Below are positions 21,546 through 34,926 of a stretch of 64,000 bases of DNA, piece after piece. The stretch spans positions 8,480,189 to 8,544,188 of the forward strand of contig NC_092235.1 of assembly GCF_036320965.1 (NCBI RefSeq). The letters are read 5' to 3'. The stretch is from Panulirus ornatus. Its lineage: Eukaryota > Arthropoda > Malacostraca > Decapoda > Palinuridae. The notes under the pieces were generated by a model. That model searched no databases and was not told where the DNA came from. It was given only the letters and a program-made list of their open reading frames with translations. Position numbers and translations under genes: made by a program. The stretch's first letter is position 1; the number at the start of each line of letters is the position of its first letter.

Positions 21546-22583
21546 ATGAGATTACGTAAAGATGTTGATGAACAGAAGAGTTGGGATATGACATGAAAAA
21601 GTTGGAGAATAAATGAAGGAAAGATTGAGATATACAGATGACTGGCGGACCGCCATGATGGTTGTCAATCTAGCCAGCTGGGTTATTATTTATAAGTTGT
21701 GTTTAGTTGTAGGTCCAAGTTTGTTGTCAGGATATAATGTTGACTGCCAGTGAGTACCTGGCTGGCGCGGGTGCCACAAGGCTGGGTCAAGTGTAGTGTA
21801 AGTGTGGTCTAGGGATGGTGTGTGTACCACTTGTAGATGATGGGCCGCATCATGACCTGCCCGTTATAACATCTTGACCAACACCTGCTGCTGCTACACT
21901 TGCAACTCTCCTTTTCTAAGGCCGTTTTATGCTTCATGTGACTTTCTTTTTTTTGAATCATTCTAATGCTATAGTTACAAAATTATTTCTACTATGGAGT
22001 TTCTGTGAAAATATATTCAGAAAGCACATCGCTGTCGTCTTCCAGGCATTGCCCATGTGATACAATAATTGGTAGTAAATAGATTTCAGATGATGAGATA
22101 TAGTTGTACTCCTCATGACTAATGGTGTTGTTCTTTGGCAATACACTGTGCTGATCTAAGTTTATACGTATTACAGTAACGGTCTGAGAAGTTGATGATA
22201 TTCCAGGTAAAGGTACAGATTACATCCGTAAACATACCTCTTACATAACTAACCCTGCCTGCCACCTGTGAGAGAAAGAAACTCTCATGATCTTAATGTG
22301 TTCATTTGGAAGGATTCTAATGCTTGCTATCAAGGAAATGATATGCATACTGTAATACAGTGATCAATATTGTAAGTGGTCATAATGTAAGTGGTGTGTG
22401 ACTAACTATAGCTGTAATATTACCTGTTCATTCTTGCTACTAACACATGACACCAAGTTGTCTGTTAGTCTTATTACGTACATTAATACACTGTTGTCTT
22501 GGCTTTACATCTCTACTAATGATGACACCTAAATCCTTCTCCTGCCTTGATAGTTTTATTTCCACATCTTAAGATGATACTGT

Positions 22584-24440
22584 AGTTTGCCTGCTATGTA
22601 TACACAGTGTAAACATATGTCTACGGTGAATATCACTGGCCATTATACACTGACGTTGTTCAGCAATGTAGACCCAAGAGTGAACCTTAGACAGCATTAC
22701 GGTAACATGAATTACACTTATACTGAGTCTGAGAACCTATCATTGATTGTCATAGAATCCAGATGCAAAAAATATATTGCTACCGGATTTCTATAGAAAG
22801 TACGTGGGACATTGATGTTAAGCAAATTATTTTATACGATAATGAATTAAATCCCATAACTTTTCTGGAGCACAGGGTACAGAAATGTATGTAACGTGAA
22901 ACCGGTAGAATTAATATATCTAACATAAAGATTTCTATTTTGCAGATAACATAAATGTTTTACATGTAGAAATCGGTAATATCTTCAACAACCTAAACAT
23001 AATACCATCAAATTTTATATTACAAGCTTTTTATCCGGGTTTTACGTATTAGAACGATATTGCTTACAGAAAACTAATGTAGTTATTATCAGCACAAGGT
23101 TTAGAAGGTCTTAAACAAGTTATGAGTTTATATTCTTCAACACTCTAGTAAGGATCATTAAGTATACTGTGAAAAATAGACTTGCTTTTTTGAGGCGATG
23201 AATGCTTATGAAAAATCATCGACGTTTTCCTTAAAAATATTCTTTATGAATTGAAATCAAGTATTTTTTTTGAGAACATGTTTCTGAATAGCAACAAGAC
23301 ACAGTCAAATCTAACAAGCTAAAGTTCATCAAATGACAAAGAATATATGCGAATCTAACAATCTTATTAATATCATAAAACCAAATATGTTGCACAAATT
23401 CTTCAAATCATCAAAAGTAGTAAAAGAGAAGCCATCCGTAGGTAACTTGTTACTCCCGGCATAAACACTTATAGGCGGAATCCGGTAACACCTCTTGAAT
23501 AGCATGTGGAAGACAGAGTAGAGTGGCTAGGCTCAGAAGCATGTTCTCCACTTCAACTGACTAATGATATGTTAAGACAACACAAACCACATACATCCAT
23601 TGTGAGGATGGAATCAGGGATGAAACATCTATAACTAGAAAGGTTAAAGATACAAAGATGGTGAAATACCTTTACCCGGGATCAGTAGCACCTGTGGTAA
23701 TGGACACACCTTTGTAATGCTTGATCACTTACAACTGATCAACTTTAATACGAAACTCTTAGGTATTGTCCCTCAGGAAAACTTTTTATAAATATTTATA
23801 AAACACATATATATGTTAGATATACACTATCTCTAGAATATATCTTTACCTGGGACGTGTAACACTTGTGTGGATAGACACAACTTTGTAATGCATGATC
23901 CATTACACGAAATGAACTTCACTAACGAAGAGTTATACAACGCGACGTTGGATAACATTAATCAAATACCTATACATAATTTTTTTCTTAGATGAGAAGC
24001 ATTTATTAGAAGTGAGCATAAAGAAATGATGATGAAAGAAAAGGGACATGGATGTAAATATTTTGTTAAAAAATGAAATACTAGCTCCTTGTTCTTTTTT
24101 TTCAGATACCCAGAAGAAAATATATTCTGTAGTTTACTTATGTATATGTTTATGTTTTTCACAACTATGCTAATCTTTAGTGTTTTAGGATTCTGGCTTA
24201 AAGAACTTGGTTCTGAACAACTATCATAATGCAACACAATACACATTTTTCATAAACAAATTATTTATCACAGTAACCATTATGTTTGTACCTGATTCTT
24301 TACGTCCTCATGTAAGACACAAGCACACTACCATTAATTTTTCATTAGATGTTTGTTATTATCATTTTACTGTGAGTTACATAGAGTTAGATGCATGTTG
24401 CCACGGGCTCACTGTTCCCACGGGCTACTGTTAATCAGGA
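22584..24440. other. No gene seen
   Basis: AT-rich sequence without a convincing coding frame, RNA gene or clear repeat. Short frames here have no motif I recognise. Confidence 0.6.
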
Positions 24441-25272
24441 TGTTTGAACACGTAAGAGCTGATCTGTTATTTGAACACGTTGTTGAATGGATGTTGACGG
24501 ACTCCCATATAACCCCTGTCATCGATCCTGCCAACACCAACGTGGAGGTCATCTTGTCAACCGCTCCAGAGACGCGTCATCATCAGCCGTGGCGACATCC
24601 CAGACGTCAGCATCGCGTGGTCCAGCCCTTGTCGCTCACTCAACTTTCCTGCTAGCTGGTTGCTACTCTGCACACGTCTTCACCTCGCTACACCCAAGAC
24701 GTCTTCGTAAGCGAATCTCCCATTCAGATAAGAACAGTGTCAAAATGGTTCACTCTGTGAGGTATGCTCTTTTTGTGTGTTACTAGTTCCTAGTCTATAA
24801 ATATAGACATTTGTATATTTTGGGTAATATGATTATTCATCTTTGTAGTTTAGCAAATTAATCTAAGTTTTCAGTTATTCTCGCATATATTCTTTCTTAT
24901 GTTTCCATACATTAGTACTATTGTTTTTAGTGATGATTACTTTCATATATAGAGTCCATATGTTATAACCATGTTATACTATTATGTGCACCTCTCATAT
25001 ACAGAGTCTTGTATTCATATGTTATACTGTTATGCCAGCCTTTTATTGCCTTTATTTCATTACAATATTTTCAAATGATATTCATGTTATGTATTTTGTA
25101 TTAGGTCAATAGTGTTAATTATATTTTTAATATTTTTGGGGGGCTATTACTTACACACTTTATGTAAGATTGTATTACATGTCCGAAGAAATTCCACGCG
25201 GTAATCGTAAAGGTTCATATGTACTCAGGAATTTACCTAGAATCCCTTATTATAAACGGAACCAGCCTTCTA

Positions 25273-25940
25273 AAATGGCGACGTCACACAAAGTTGTTTT
25301 GACAGATTCTGGTGACACAGATGACCCACAGAAACCTTCTCACACGTTACCACACCCACACCCACACCCACCTCCCCCTCCACATCACAAAAACTCAGGA
25401 CAATCAAATCCTTCACAAAAACTGTTTTCACACTAAAACAAGCTAGGGAACCACACGAGTTATTTGATGGTAAACTGTCAAATTTTGATCGGTGGATTAG
25501 AAATGCAGAGGACATTTTTTTAACATAATGTTGATTCAGGAGACAGAGCGCTTATATCGGCTGCTAAAAATCTCACTGATTTCAACCAGCCTAACAATTA
25601 CGCTAGGGTTGTCTATGACTCAGATGACATTGGAAACTGTACATCTTGGGAGGAATTTAAAACGTTGCTTCAATTAGGTTGTGAGGAATCATTCTCACAT
25701 AGTTTACTACACGTCCTTTTACGTGCTCTTAACACAACATACTTGGATGATACGTCAGTCCCTGATCACTGGAGTACCTTACATGGAAGAATGAGATTAG
25801 TTAGGCAGGCATATGAATCCTTACCCTGGATGTCGGCCATGATGAATCCTGAAACTCATGTGCAAACACTCATGCGATTATTACACATAACCTTCATTCT
25901 AAATGACCTGACCTCCAGACGTAAGTCGGCGGTTACTTAA
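25273..25940 (+). pseudogene. Gag-like remnant of a retroelement
   Basis: An N-terminal frame starting MATSHKVVLTD has a His/Pro stretch and stops at 25,436. In another frame the sequence goes on as FDGKLSNFDRWIRNAEDIF, then, after a shift at the T8 run near 25,517, DSGDRALISAAKNLTDF and an Ala/Leu-rich helical segment to 25,940. A short FDG...F..W motif followed by helices is typical of retrotransposon capsid proteins. At least two frameshifts are present. A G-rich TTTTTGGGGGG at about 25,134 could be part of a leader, but no LTR is proven. The region 25,941-27,120 has no recognised gene. Confidence 0.45.
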
Positions 25941-27123
25941 TGAGAACATCGACCCTTCATTGTGGGTCGGTAACAAAAGTGTTGAATTACACGGGAACAG
26001 AGAACACAAAATTTTATTACACATTCATTATACAACTATACAATTTTTATCATATACATTACCACATTTCCTGCACTTTCCATCACAAATTTGCTGAGGT
26101 CATAACCTTGTACTTACCATTACCTTACAACCTTAAGGATGGTGGTCTACAACACCTCTAGATTGATGGAGAAAAGGAAAAGTTTCGTTTTACTATTAAG
26201 ACCACAGAAATACGGTAATTCCACTTCACTACCACTAACTACTAGTTATTTTACTTGTTGATTTTTACGGCTAAGATTTTCATCCTCTGAGCGAAGCCAT
26301 ACAATAATCGTCCTTATCTACTCTGAGCATTGGATAGCCTCCTGATGCTCAAGATTGCTGTTTTGGTTGTCCGTTTCCCTTGTTACTGCTGCGCCTCACT
26401 GCACACCTTACATGAGTGCCTTCCACAGTATTAGGGACAGCTGCCGGGCCTCACTGTAGCTACTTCTGGGACGGTTGCCAATCTTCCTCGTATTCCCTCA
26501 TGACCACAGCGCCAAACCGACTCCCGCCATCAGGCCGAGACGCACAAACATTTCTGACAAAATTGAGACAAACGCTTTCGCGTCAGTTTTGACACCAAGT
26601 GAATTTATACGACAATTACGTTCAAGATGCTTGGTTTTTCGTTCATGGATTGAACAGAAGCAACCAACGATGGTTGCTACTGCCCAATCCATGAAGTCCC
26701 CCCCACCACGGAAAGGTAACCAAGCTTCGGGGGGGATGGGTGTTTACCCTGACGCCAACGGAGAAACTCAATACAATATTTTTATTATAACTTTCCTTAA
26801 TCTTGAAAAATGAATCAATCAGAGGGAACAACAGCCCCAGCCATATGAAGATTGGCTAACCAAATGTATATAGTTGTCAGTCCTTCTAACACTTGTATAT
26901 TTTCGATCATTAGAGCATCCATCTATTCATCTCATATAAGTGTTGCTAGGACAGTTGTCTATTAGTGCAGAGATCTTTTCCTCGGTAAAGAAAGTGTAGC
27001 CGGACTCCGCCCTCATGAGGTTACTGCACGACAGCAAAGATCACCCTTTGGTAGGCTGTGCTATAGGCAGCACAGCTCCGTCAAAGATCTCACTCCATAA
27101 GTGAACTTATATAGATTCCTTTT

Positions 27124-28026
27124 TTAACATTTTGTCTTGTCTATAAGGAACTCATCAGTTCTTCTCCAGTGAAAGCAAAAATCATCGAGAAATTCATTTG
27201 CTTCCTCAATATCAGGATCTTGTGGCTCTGTGTGGGGGACGGGGCTGGTGGGCTGTGTGTCTGGTTGTGTCTGGAGAGCGGGGCTGGTGGTCTCTGTGAC
27301 TTGCTGTGTCTGGGGAGCGGGGCTGGTGGTCTCTGTGACTTGCTGTGTCTGGGAAGCGGGGCTGGTGGTCTCTGTGACTTGCTGTGTCTGGGGAGCGGGT
27401 CTGGTGGTCTCTGTGACTTGCTGTGTCTGGGAAGCGGGGCTGGTGGTCTCTGTGACTGGCTGTGTCTGGGAAGCGGGGCTAGTGGTCTCTGTGACTTGCT
27501 GTGTCTGGGAAGCGGGGCTGGTGGTCTCTGTGACTTGCTGTGTCTGGGAAGCGGGGCTGGTGGTCTCTGTGACTGGCTGTGGCTGGAGATCAGGGGAAGT
27601 CTTGGGTATAAATTTCAATATACTGTGAGCGATATCGTCTCTCAACCGATTCCTCTCGATCTTCTCTTGCACGGCCTTCATGATACGTTTGGGCGGCTTT
27701 CTCCATTTTCTTTGCATTTCAGTTGGTGATCCTGCGCCATCGAGCCACATGATACCAGAATAGTATCGTTCCTGTTTCCCAACGGGTCCAATCTTGGTGT
27801 CACACATGATGCCGAGGGAACCCAAATGGCGGCCGATGTTTACGTTGGAAGCCACGGGCTCGTTATGTATCTTGCAGTAACTTTCATACCGTTGCTGCAG
27901 CTCTTTCCTGCTGATAAGGTACCGCTTCATAGTAATAGTCTTTCCCTTCATTTGAACGAAGGTATTCATGAAACTAACAAAGGAAGCCTTTCCTTTGTAA
28001 TCACGTTTGTAGTAACAGAAGGCCAT
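27124..28026 (-). CDS. Winged-helix (RFX-like) protein with 13-residue repeats
   Basis: A 300-residue open frame without breaks. Residues about 36-95 (RYLISRKELQQRYESYC, then NVNIGRHLGSLGI and QERYYSGIMWL) resemble the RFX-type winged-helix fold, in which a loop before the YY..I strand contacts DNA; similar domains occur at the C-terminus of D5-type primase-helicases. Residues about 100-150 are basic. About 150-265 are tandem TETTSPASQTQQV units encoded by a 39-bp DNA repeat, then an acidic end. The start ATG at 28,026 has context TTCAATGG. A DNA-binding role is inferred. No introns, TATA box or partner gene are visible. Confidence 0.65.
   Translation of the reverse strand: MAFCYYKRDYKGKASFVSFMNTFVQMKGKTITMKRYLISRKELQQRYESYCKIHNEPVASNVNIGRHLGSLGIMCDTKIGPVGKQERYYSGIMWLDGAGSPTEMQRKWRKPPKRIMKAVQEKIERNRLRDDIAHSILKFIPKTSPDLQPQPVTETTSPASQTQQVTETTSPASQTQQVTETTSPASQTQPVTETTSPASQTQQVTETTRPAPQTQQVTETTSPASQTQQVTETTSPAPQTQQVTETTSPALQTQPDTQPTSPVPHTEPQDPDIEEANEFLDDFCFHWRRTDEFLIDKTKC
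27236..27590 (-). repeat. 39-bp coding minisatellite, about 9 units
   Basis: In-frame tandem units encoding TETTSPASQTQQV with Ser/Arg, Ser/Pro and Gln/Pro variants. The 39-bp length keeps the frame, so copy number can vary without breaking the gene. Confidence 0.9.
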
Positions 28027-28308
28027 TGAAGACGTGGATTGGGTCAGGCGAAGTTACACAGACTAACAAGATAGTCCTATAATCAATGGTCCTGTATCAG
28101 CACTGAACGCGAAATACGTCAGAACGACAATTTGAACCCAGTGCTGGAGGGCCAATTGATGATATTCTCACGTCTTGCTCAACCAAGTAACCTCGGTTAG
28201 ACCTTGTTTATATTTAAATATAGTAAAGCTAATATAGTGAAGCATGATGATTCTATTCATATGTAAGTTGGAATGTAGTTTATATATTATTATTTTTTTT
28301 TTATTATA

Positions 28309-29540
28309 CTTTGTCGCTGTCTCCCGCGTTTGCGAGGTAGCGCAAGGAAACAGACGTAAGAAATGGCCCAACCCACCCCCATACACATGTATATACATAC
28401 GTCCACACACGCAAATATACATACCTACACAGCTTTCCATGGTTTACCCCAGACGCTTCACATGCCTTGATTCAATCCACTGACAGCACGTCAACCCCGG
28501 TATACCACATCCCTCCAATTCACTCAATTCCTTGCCCTCCTTTCACTCTCCTGCATGTTCAGGCCCCGATCACACAAAATCTTTTTCACTACATCTTTCC
28601 ACCTCCAATTTGGTCTCCCTCTTCTCCTCGTTCCCTCCACCTCCGACACATATATCCTCTTGGTCAATCTTTCCTCACTCATTCTCTCCATGTGCCCAAA
28701 CCATTTCAAAACACCCTCTTCTGCTCTCTCAACCACGCTCTTTTTATTTCCACACATCTCTCTTACCCTTACGTTACTCACTCGATCAAACCACCTCACA
28801 CCACACATTGTCCTCAAACATCTCATTTCCAGCACATCCATCCTCCTGCGCACAACTCTATCCATAGCCCACGCCTCACAACCATACAACATTGTTGGAA
28901 CCACTATTCCTTCAAACATACCCATTTTTGCTTTCTGAGATAAAGTTCTCGACTTCCACACATTCTTCAAGGCTCCCAGAATTTTCGCCCCCTCCCCCAC
29001 CCTATGATCCACTTCCGCTTCCATGGTTCCATCCGCTGCCAGATCCACTCCCAGATATCTAAAACACTTCACTTCCTCCAGTTTTTCTCCATTCAAACTC
29101 ACCTCCCGATTGACTTGACCCTCAACCCTACTGTACCTAATAACCTTGCTCTTATTCACATTTACTCTTAACTTTCTTCTTCCACACACTTTACCAAACT
29201 CAGTCACCAGCTTCTGCAGTTTCTCACATGAATCAGCCACCAGCGCTGTATCATCAGCGAACAACAACTGACTCACTTCCCAAGCTCTCTCATCCACAAC
29301 AGACTTCATACTTGCCCCTCTTTCCAAAACTCTTGCTTTCACCTCCTTAATAACCCCATCCATAAACAAATTAAACAACCATGGAGACATCACACATCCC
29401 TGCCGCAAACCTACATTCACTGAGAACCAATCACTTTCCTCTCTTCGTACACGTACACATGCCTTACATCCTCGATAAAAACTTTTCACTGCTTCTAACA
29501 ACTTGCCTCCCACACCATATATTCTTAATACCTTCCACAG
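28309..29540 (-). pseudogene. RTE-A LINE copy, left arm of a palindrome
   Basis: A minus-strand copy from the tail (GTCGCTGTCTCCCGCG) through a 329-residue open RT segment (28,524-29,513). It carries [26 protein letters not shown] and the C-terminal WRWKD block. The coding 5' end stops at the ALWKVL codons and touches the plus-strand copy at 29,541 without spacer. Short-form 3' UTR. Confidence 0.85.
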
Positions 29541-30827
29541 GATTTGTATGTAGCATTTATGGATCTGGAGAAGGCATATGATAGAGTTGATAGAGATGCT
29601 CTGTGGAAGGTATTAAGAATATATGGTGTGGGAGGAAAGTTGTTAGAAGCAGTGAAAAGTTTTTATCGAGGATGTAAGGCATGTGTACGTGTAGGAAGAG
29701 AGGAAAGTGATTGGTTCTCAGTGAATGTAGGTTTGCGGCAGGGGTGTGTGATGTCTCCATGGTTGTTTAATTGTTTATGGATGGGGTTGTTAGGGAGGTA
29801 AATGCAAGAGTTTTGGAAAGAGGGGCAAGTATGAAGTCTGTTGGGGATGAGAGAGCTTGGGAAGTGAGTCAGTTGTTGTTCGCTGATGATACAGCGCTGG
29901 TGGCTGATTCATGTGAGAAACTGCAGAAGCTGGTGACTGAGTTTGGTAAAGTGTGTGGAAGAAGAAAGTTAAGTGTAAATGTGAATAAGAGCAAGGTTAT
30001 TAGGTACAGTAGGGTTGAGGGTCAAGTCAATTGGGAGGTGAGTTTGAATGGAGAAAAACTGGAGGAAGTGAAGTGTTTTAGATATCTGGGAGTGGATCTG
30101 GCAGCAGATGGAACCATGGAAGCGGAAGTGGATCATAGGGTGGGGGAGGGGGCGAAAATTCTGGGAGCCTTGAAGAACGTGTGGAAGTCGAGAACATTAT
30201 CTCGGAAAGCAAAAATGGGTATGTTTGAAGGAATAGTGGTTCCAACAATGTTGTATGGTTGCGAGGCGTGGGCTAGGGATAGAGTTGTGCGCAGGAGGAT
30301 GGATGTGCTGGAAATGAGATGTTTGAGGACAATGTGTGGTGTGAGGTGGTTTGATCGAGTTAGTAACGTAAGGGTAAGAGAGATGTGTGGAAATAGAAAG
30401 AGCGTGGTTGAGAGAGCAGAAGAGGGTGTTTTGAAATGGTTTGGGCACATGGAGAGAATGAGTGAGGAAAGATTGACCAAGAGGATATATGTGTCGGAGG
30501 TGGAGGGAACGAGGAGAAGAGGGAGACCAAATTGGAGGTGGAAAGATGGAGTGAAAAAGATTTTGTGTGATCGGGGCCTGAACATGCAGGAGGGTGAAAG
30601 GAGGGCAAGGAATAGAGTGAATTGGATCGATGTGGTATACCGGGCTTGACGTGCTGTCAGTGGATTGAATCAGGGCATGTGAAGCGTCTGGGGTAAACCA
30701 TGGATAGCTGTGTAGGTATGTATATTTGCATGTGTGGACGTATGTATATGCATGTGTATGGGGGTGGGTTGGGCCATTTCTTTCGTCTGTTTCCTTGCGC
30801 TACCTCGCAAACGCGGTAGACAGCGGC

Positions 30828-30829
<2 letters not shown>
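29541..30829 (+). pseudogene. RTE-A LINE copy, right arm of a palindrome
   Basis: It starts at GATTTGTATGTAGC, 66 bases further upstream in the element than the left arm reaches. A one-base loss in TTTAATTGTTTATGG at about 29,772 shifts the frame. After it the RT C-terminal half is open (29,771-30,649) with FADD and GRPNWRWKDG. Short-form 3' UTR, A-run and (TA)n follow. Confidence 0.85.
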
Positions 30830-30840
<11 letters not shown>

Positions 30841-30913
<73 letters not shown>

Positions 30914-30945
30914 TTATTTATTATACTTATATATATATATTTATA

Positions 30946-30984
<39 letters not shown>
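30841..30984. repeat. (TA)n tract with TTTA and ATACT interruptions
   Basis: TA dinucleotides interrupted by TATTTATTTATTATACTT-like blocks; it ends at the 5'-truncated LINE starting at 31,005. Confidence 0.9.
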
Positions 30985-30988
<4 letters not shown>

Positions 30989-31004
30989 TTATCTATTATA
31001 CTTT

Positions 31005-32115
31005 GGAGGCTAAGGTGAAGATTTGTATGGGTTTTCAGAAAAGAAGAGTGAATGTTGGGGTGAAGAGGGTGGTGAGAGTAAGTGAGCTTGAGAAGGAGAC
31101 CTGTGTGAGGAAGTACCAGGAGAGACTGAGTATAGAATGGAAAAAGGTGAGAACAATGGAAGTAAGGGGAGTGGGGGAGGAATGGGATGTATTTAGGGAA
31201 TCAGTGATGGATTGCGCAAAAGATGCTTGTGGCATGAGAAGAGTGGGAGGTGGGTTGATTAGAAAGGGTAGTGAGTGATGGGATGAAGAAGTAAGAGTAA
31301 TAGTGAAAGAGAAGAGAGAGGCATTTGGACGATATTTGAAGGGAAAAAATGCAATTGAGTGGGAGATGTATAAAAGAAAGAGACAGGAGGTCAAGAGAAA
31401 GGTGCAAGAGGTGAAAAAAAGGGCAAATGAGAGTTGGGGTGAGAGAGTATCATTAAATTTTAGGGAGAATAAAAAGATGTTCTGGAAGGAGGTAAATAAA
31501 GTGCGTAAGACAAGGGAGCAAATGGGAACTTCGGTGAAGGGCGCAAGTGGGGAGGTGAAAACAAGTAGTGGTGATGTGAGAAGGAGATGGAGTGAGTATT
31601 TTGAAGGTTTGTTGAATGTGTTTGATGATAGAGTGGCAGATATAGGGTGTTTTGGTCGAGGTGGTGTGCAAAGTGAGAGGGTTAGGTAAAATGATTTGGT
31701 AAACAGAGAAGAGGTAGTGAAAGCTTTGCGGAAGATGAAAGCCGGCAAGGCAGCAGGTTTGGATGGTATTGCAGTGGAATTTATTAAAAAAAGGGGTCAC
31801 TGTATTGTTGACTGGTTGGTAAGGTTATTTAATGTATGTATGACTCATGGTGAGGTGCCTGAGGATTGGCGGAATGCGTGCATAGTGCTATTGTACAAAG
31901 GCAAAGGGGATAAGAGTGAGTGCTCAAATTACAGAGGTATAAGTTTGTTGAGTATTCCTGGTAAATCATATGGGAGGGTATTGATTGAGAGGGTGAAGGC
32001 ATGTACAGAGCATCAGATTGGGGAAGAGCTGTGTGGTTTCAGAAGTGGTAGAGGATGTGTGGATCAGGTGTTTGCTTTGAAGAATGTATGTGAGAAATAC
32101 TTAGAAAAGCAAATG
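31005..32115 (+). pseudogene. RTE-A LINE copy, linker and RT N-terminal half only
   Basis: It begins just after the endonuclease SDH motif (EAKVKI) and covers the basic linker and the RT N-terminal part ([45 protein letters not shown]). It stops at AAATGGA and passes directly into (TA)n; no RT core or 3' tail is present. A TGG-to-TGA change at 31,276 and a TAA at about 31,687 interrupt it. The 3' breakpoint falls at the same site where the copies at 5,586 and 29,541 begin. Confidence 0.85.
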
Positions 32116-32359
<244 letters not shown>

Positions 32360-32384
32360 TAACAAAGCGCATATGAATGCACAC

Positions 32385-32546
32385 CTTCATAGAACATACA
32401 AACTTCCAACAGCCAGGATCGAACTCGGGACCCCTATGCGACATTAGGGAGCGCGACGGCTATTTTATGATCATAGCTGAGCGGTTGCGCTATCGCCTGT
32501 TCCACTGGAGTCCTGGGTTCGATCCTAGCTGTTGGAGGTTTGTATG

Positions 32547-32550
<4 letters not shown>
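32385..32550. mobile_element. Two head-to-head tRNA-derived SINE copies
   Basis: The minus-strand copy (32,385-32,470) has B box GTTCGATCCTGG and tail TGTTGGAAGTTTGTATG. The plus-strand copy (32,471-32,550) has A box TAGCTGAGCGG, B box GGTTCGATCC and tail TGTTGGAGGTTTGTATG, then (TA)n. A third member with the same tail is at 56,590-56,700. Heads meet at the centre. Confidence 0.65.

Positions 32551-32615
<65 letters not shown>
32551..32615. repeat. (TA)n microsatellite
   Basis: TA tract after the SINE tail. The 32,616-32,818 spacer contains a short AAGG run and no gene. Confidence 0.95.
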
Positions 32616-32619
<4 letters not shown>

Positions 32620-32815
32620 ATTGGGTGTCTTAAGCGTAGAAAGGAAGGAAGGAAGGCCCATTAAAGCCCCATCTTTTTCCAGAGCGAAGGCTTTCAAGAG
32701 AGAGATAGGGAGAAATGAACAGTATTTTCTTGAGATTTGTACGTATGTCTTTCGATAAATATGTGGTTTTACGTGTGTCTCCTTAGAGATGGAATTCTTC
32801 CATTTTATGTGTATA

Positions 32816-32996
<181 letters not shown>

Positions 32997-33016
32997 ATAT
33001 ATATATTTTTTTTTTT

Positions 33017-34922
33017 TGCTTTGTCGCTGTCTCCCGCGTTTGCGAGGTAGCGCAAGGAAACAGACGGAAGAAAAGGCCCAACCCACCCACTTACACATGT
33101 ATATACATACGTCCACACATGCAAATATACATACCTACACAGCTTTCCATGGTTTACCCCAGACGCTTCACATGCCCTGATTCAATCCACTGACAGCACG
33201 TCAACCACGGTATACCACATCGATCCAATTCACTTTATTCCTTGCCCTCCTTTCACCCTCCTGCATGTTCAGGCCCCGATCACACAAAATCTTTTTCACT
33301 CCATCTTTCCACCTCCAATTTGGTCTCCCACTTCTCCTCGTTCCCTCCACCTCCGACACACATATCCTCTTGGTCAATCTTTCCTCACTCATTCTCTCCA
33401 TGTGCCCAAACCATTTCAAAACACCCTCTTCTGCTCTCTCGACCACGCTCTTTTTATTTCCACACATCTCTCTTACCCTTACGTTACTTACTCGATCAAA
33501 CCACCTCACACCACACATTGTCCTCAAACATCTCATTTCCAGCACATCCATCCTCCTGCGCACAACTCTATCCATAGCCCACGCCTCGCAACCATACAAC
33601 ATTGTTGGAACCACTATTCCTTCAAACATACCCATTTTTGCTTTCCGAGATAATGTTCTCGACTTCCACACATTCTTTAAGGCTCCCAGGATCTTTGCCC
33701 CCTCCCCCACCCTATGATCCACTTCCGCTTCCATGGTTCCATCCGCTGCCAGATCCACTCCCAGATATCTAAAACACTTTACTTCCTCCAGTTTTTCTCC
33801 ATTCAAACTTACCTCCCAATTGACTTGACCCTCAACCCTACTGAACCTAATTACCTTGCTCTTATTCACATTTACTCTTAACTTTCTTCTTTCACACACT
33901 TTACCAAACTCAGTCACCAGCTTCTGCAGTTTCTCACATGAATCAGCCACCAGCGCTGTATCATCAGCGAACAACAACTGACTCACTTCCCAAGCTCTCT
34001 CATCCCCAACAGACTTCATACTTGCTCCTCTTTCCAAAACTCTTGCATTCACCTCCCTAACAACCCCATCCATAAACAAATTAAACAACCATGGAGACAT
34101 CACACACCCCTGCCGCAAACCTACATTCACTGAGAACCAATCACTTTCCTCTCTTCCTACACGTACACATGCCTTACATCCTCGATAAAAACTCTTCACT
34201 GCTTCTAACAACTTGCCTCCCACACCATATATTCTTAATACCTTCCACAGAGCATCTCTAGCAACTCTATCATATGCCTTCTCCAGATCCATAAATGCTA
34301 CATACAAATCCATTTGCTTTTCTAAGTATTTCTCACATACATTCTTCAAAGCAAACACCTGATCCACACATCCTCTACCACTTCTGAAACCACACTGCTC
34401 TTCCCCAATCTGATGCTCTGTACATGTCTTCACCCTCTCAATCAATACCCTCCCATATAATTTACCAGGAATATTCAACAAACTTATACCTCTGTAATTT
34501 GAGCACTCACTCTTATCCCCTTTGCCTTTGTACAATGGCACTATGCACGCATTCCGCCAATCCTCAGGCACCTCACCATGAGTCATACATACATTAAATA
34601 ACCTTACCAACCAGTCAATAATACAGTCAACCCCTTTTTTAATAAATTCCACTGCAATACCATCCAAACCTGCTGCCTTGCCGGCTTTCATCTTCCGCAA
34701 AGCTTTTACTAGCCCTTCTCTGTTTACCAAATCATTTTCCCTAACCCTCTCACTTTGCACACCACCTCGACCAAAACACCCTATATCTGCCACTCTATCA
34801 TCAAACATATTCAACAAACCTTCAAAATACTCACTCCATCTCCTTCTCACATCACCACTACTTGTTATCACCTCCCCATTTGCGCCCTTCACTGAAGTTC
34901 CCATTTGCTCCCTTGTCTTACG

Positions 34923-34925
<3 letters not shown>
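33017..34925 (-). mobile_element. RTE-A LINE copy with uninterrupted reverse transcriptase
   Basis: Minus strand. The LINE part of a 658-codon frame runs without a stop from the linker (VRKTREQMGTSVKG) to the end of the protein at 33,201. It contains the GLDGIAVEF block, [45 protein letters not shown] at the active site, NVNKSKV and the C-terminal GRPNWRWKDG. The endonuclease is missing; the 5' end meets (TA)n at 34,926, and the first 80 or so codons of the frame lie outside the element. It cannot move alone but the RT domain looks intact. Confidence 0.85.

Positions 34926-34926
<1 letters not shown>

Larger units (their letters stand above)
20400..22583 (+). repeat. Segmental duplication, copy A
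   Basis: Its reverse complement is found in pieces at 50,480-48,581 and 46,108-45,637, visually at well over 90% identity through unique, non-microsatellite sequence. It contains a tRNA-like SINE (about 20,716-20,870) and an endonuclease fragment (21,107-21,545). Confidence 0.85.

Noticed and set aside
27169..27729. Cys/Gly/Leu-rich 186-codon plus-strand frame
   Set aside because: It is the antisense shadow of the 39-bp coding repeat in the winged-helix gene.
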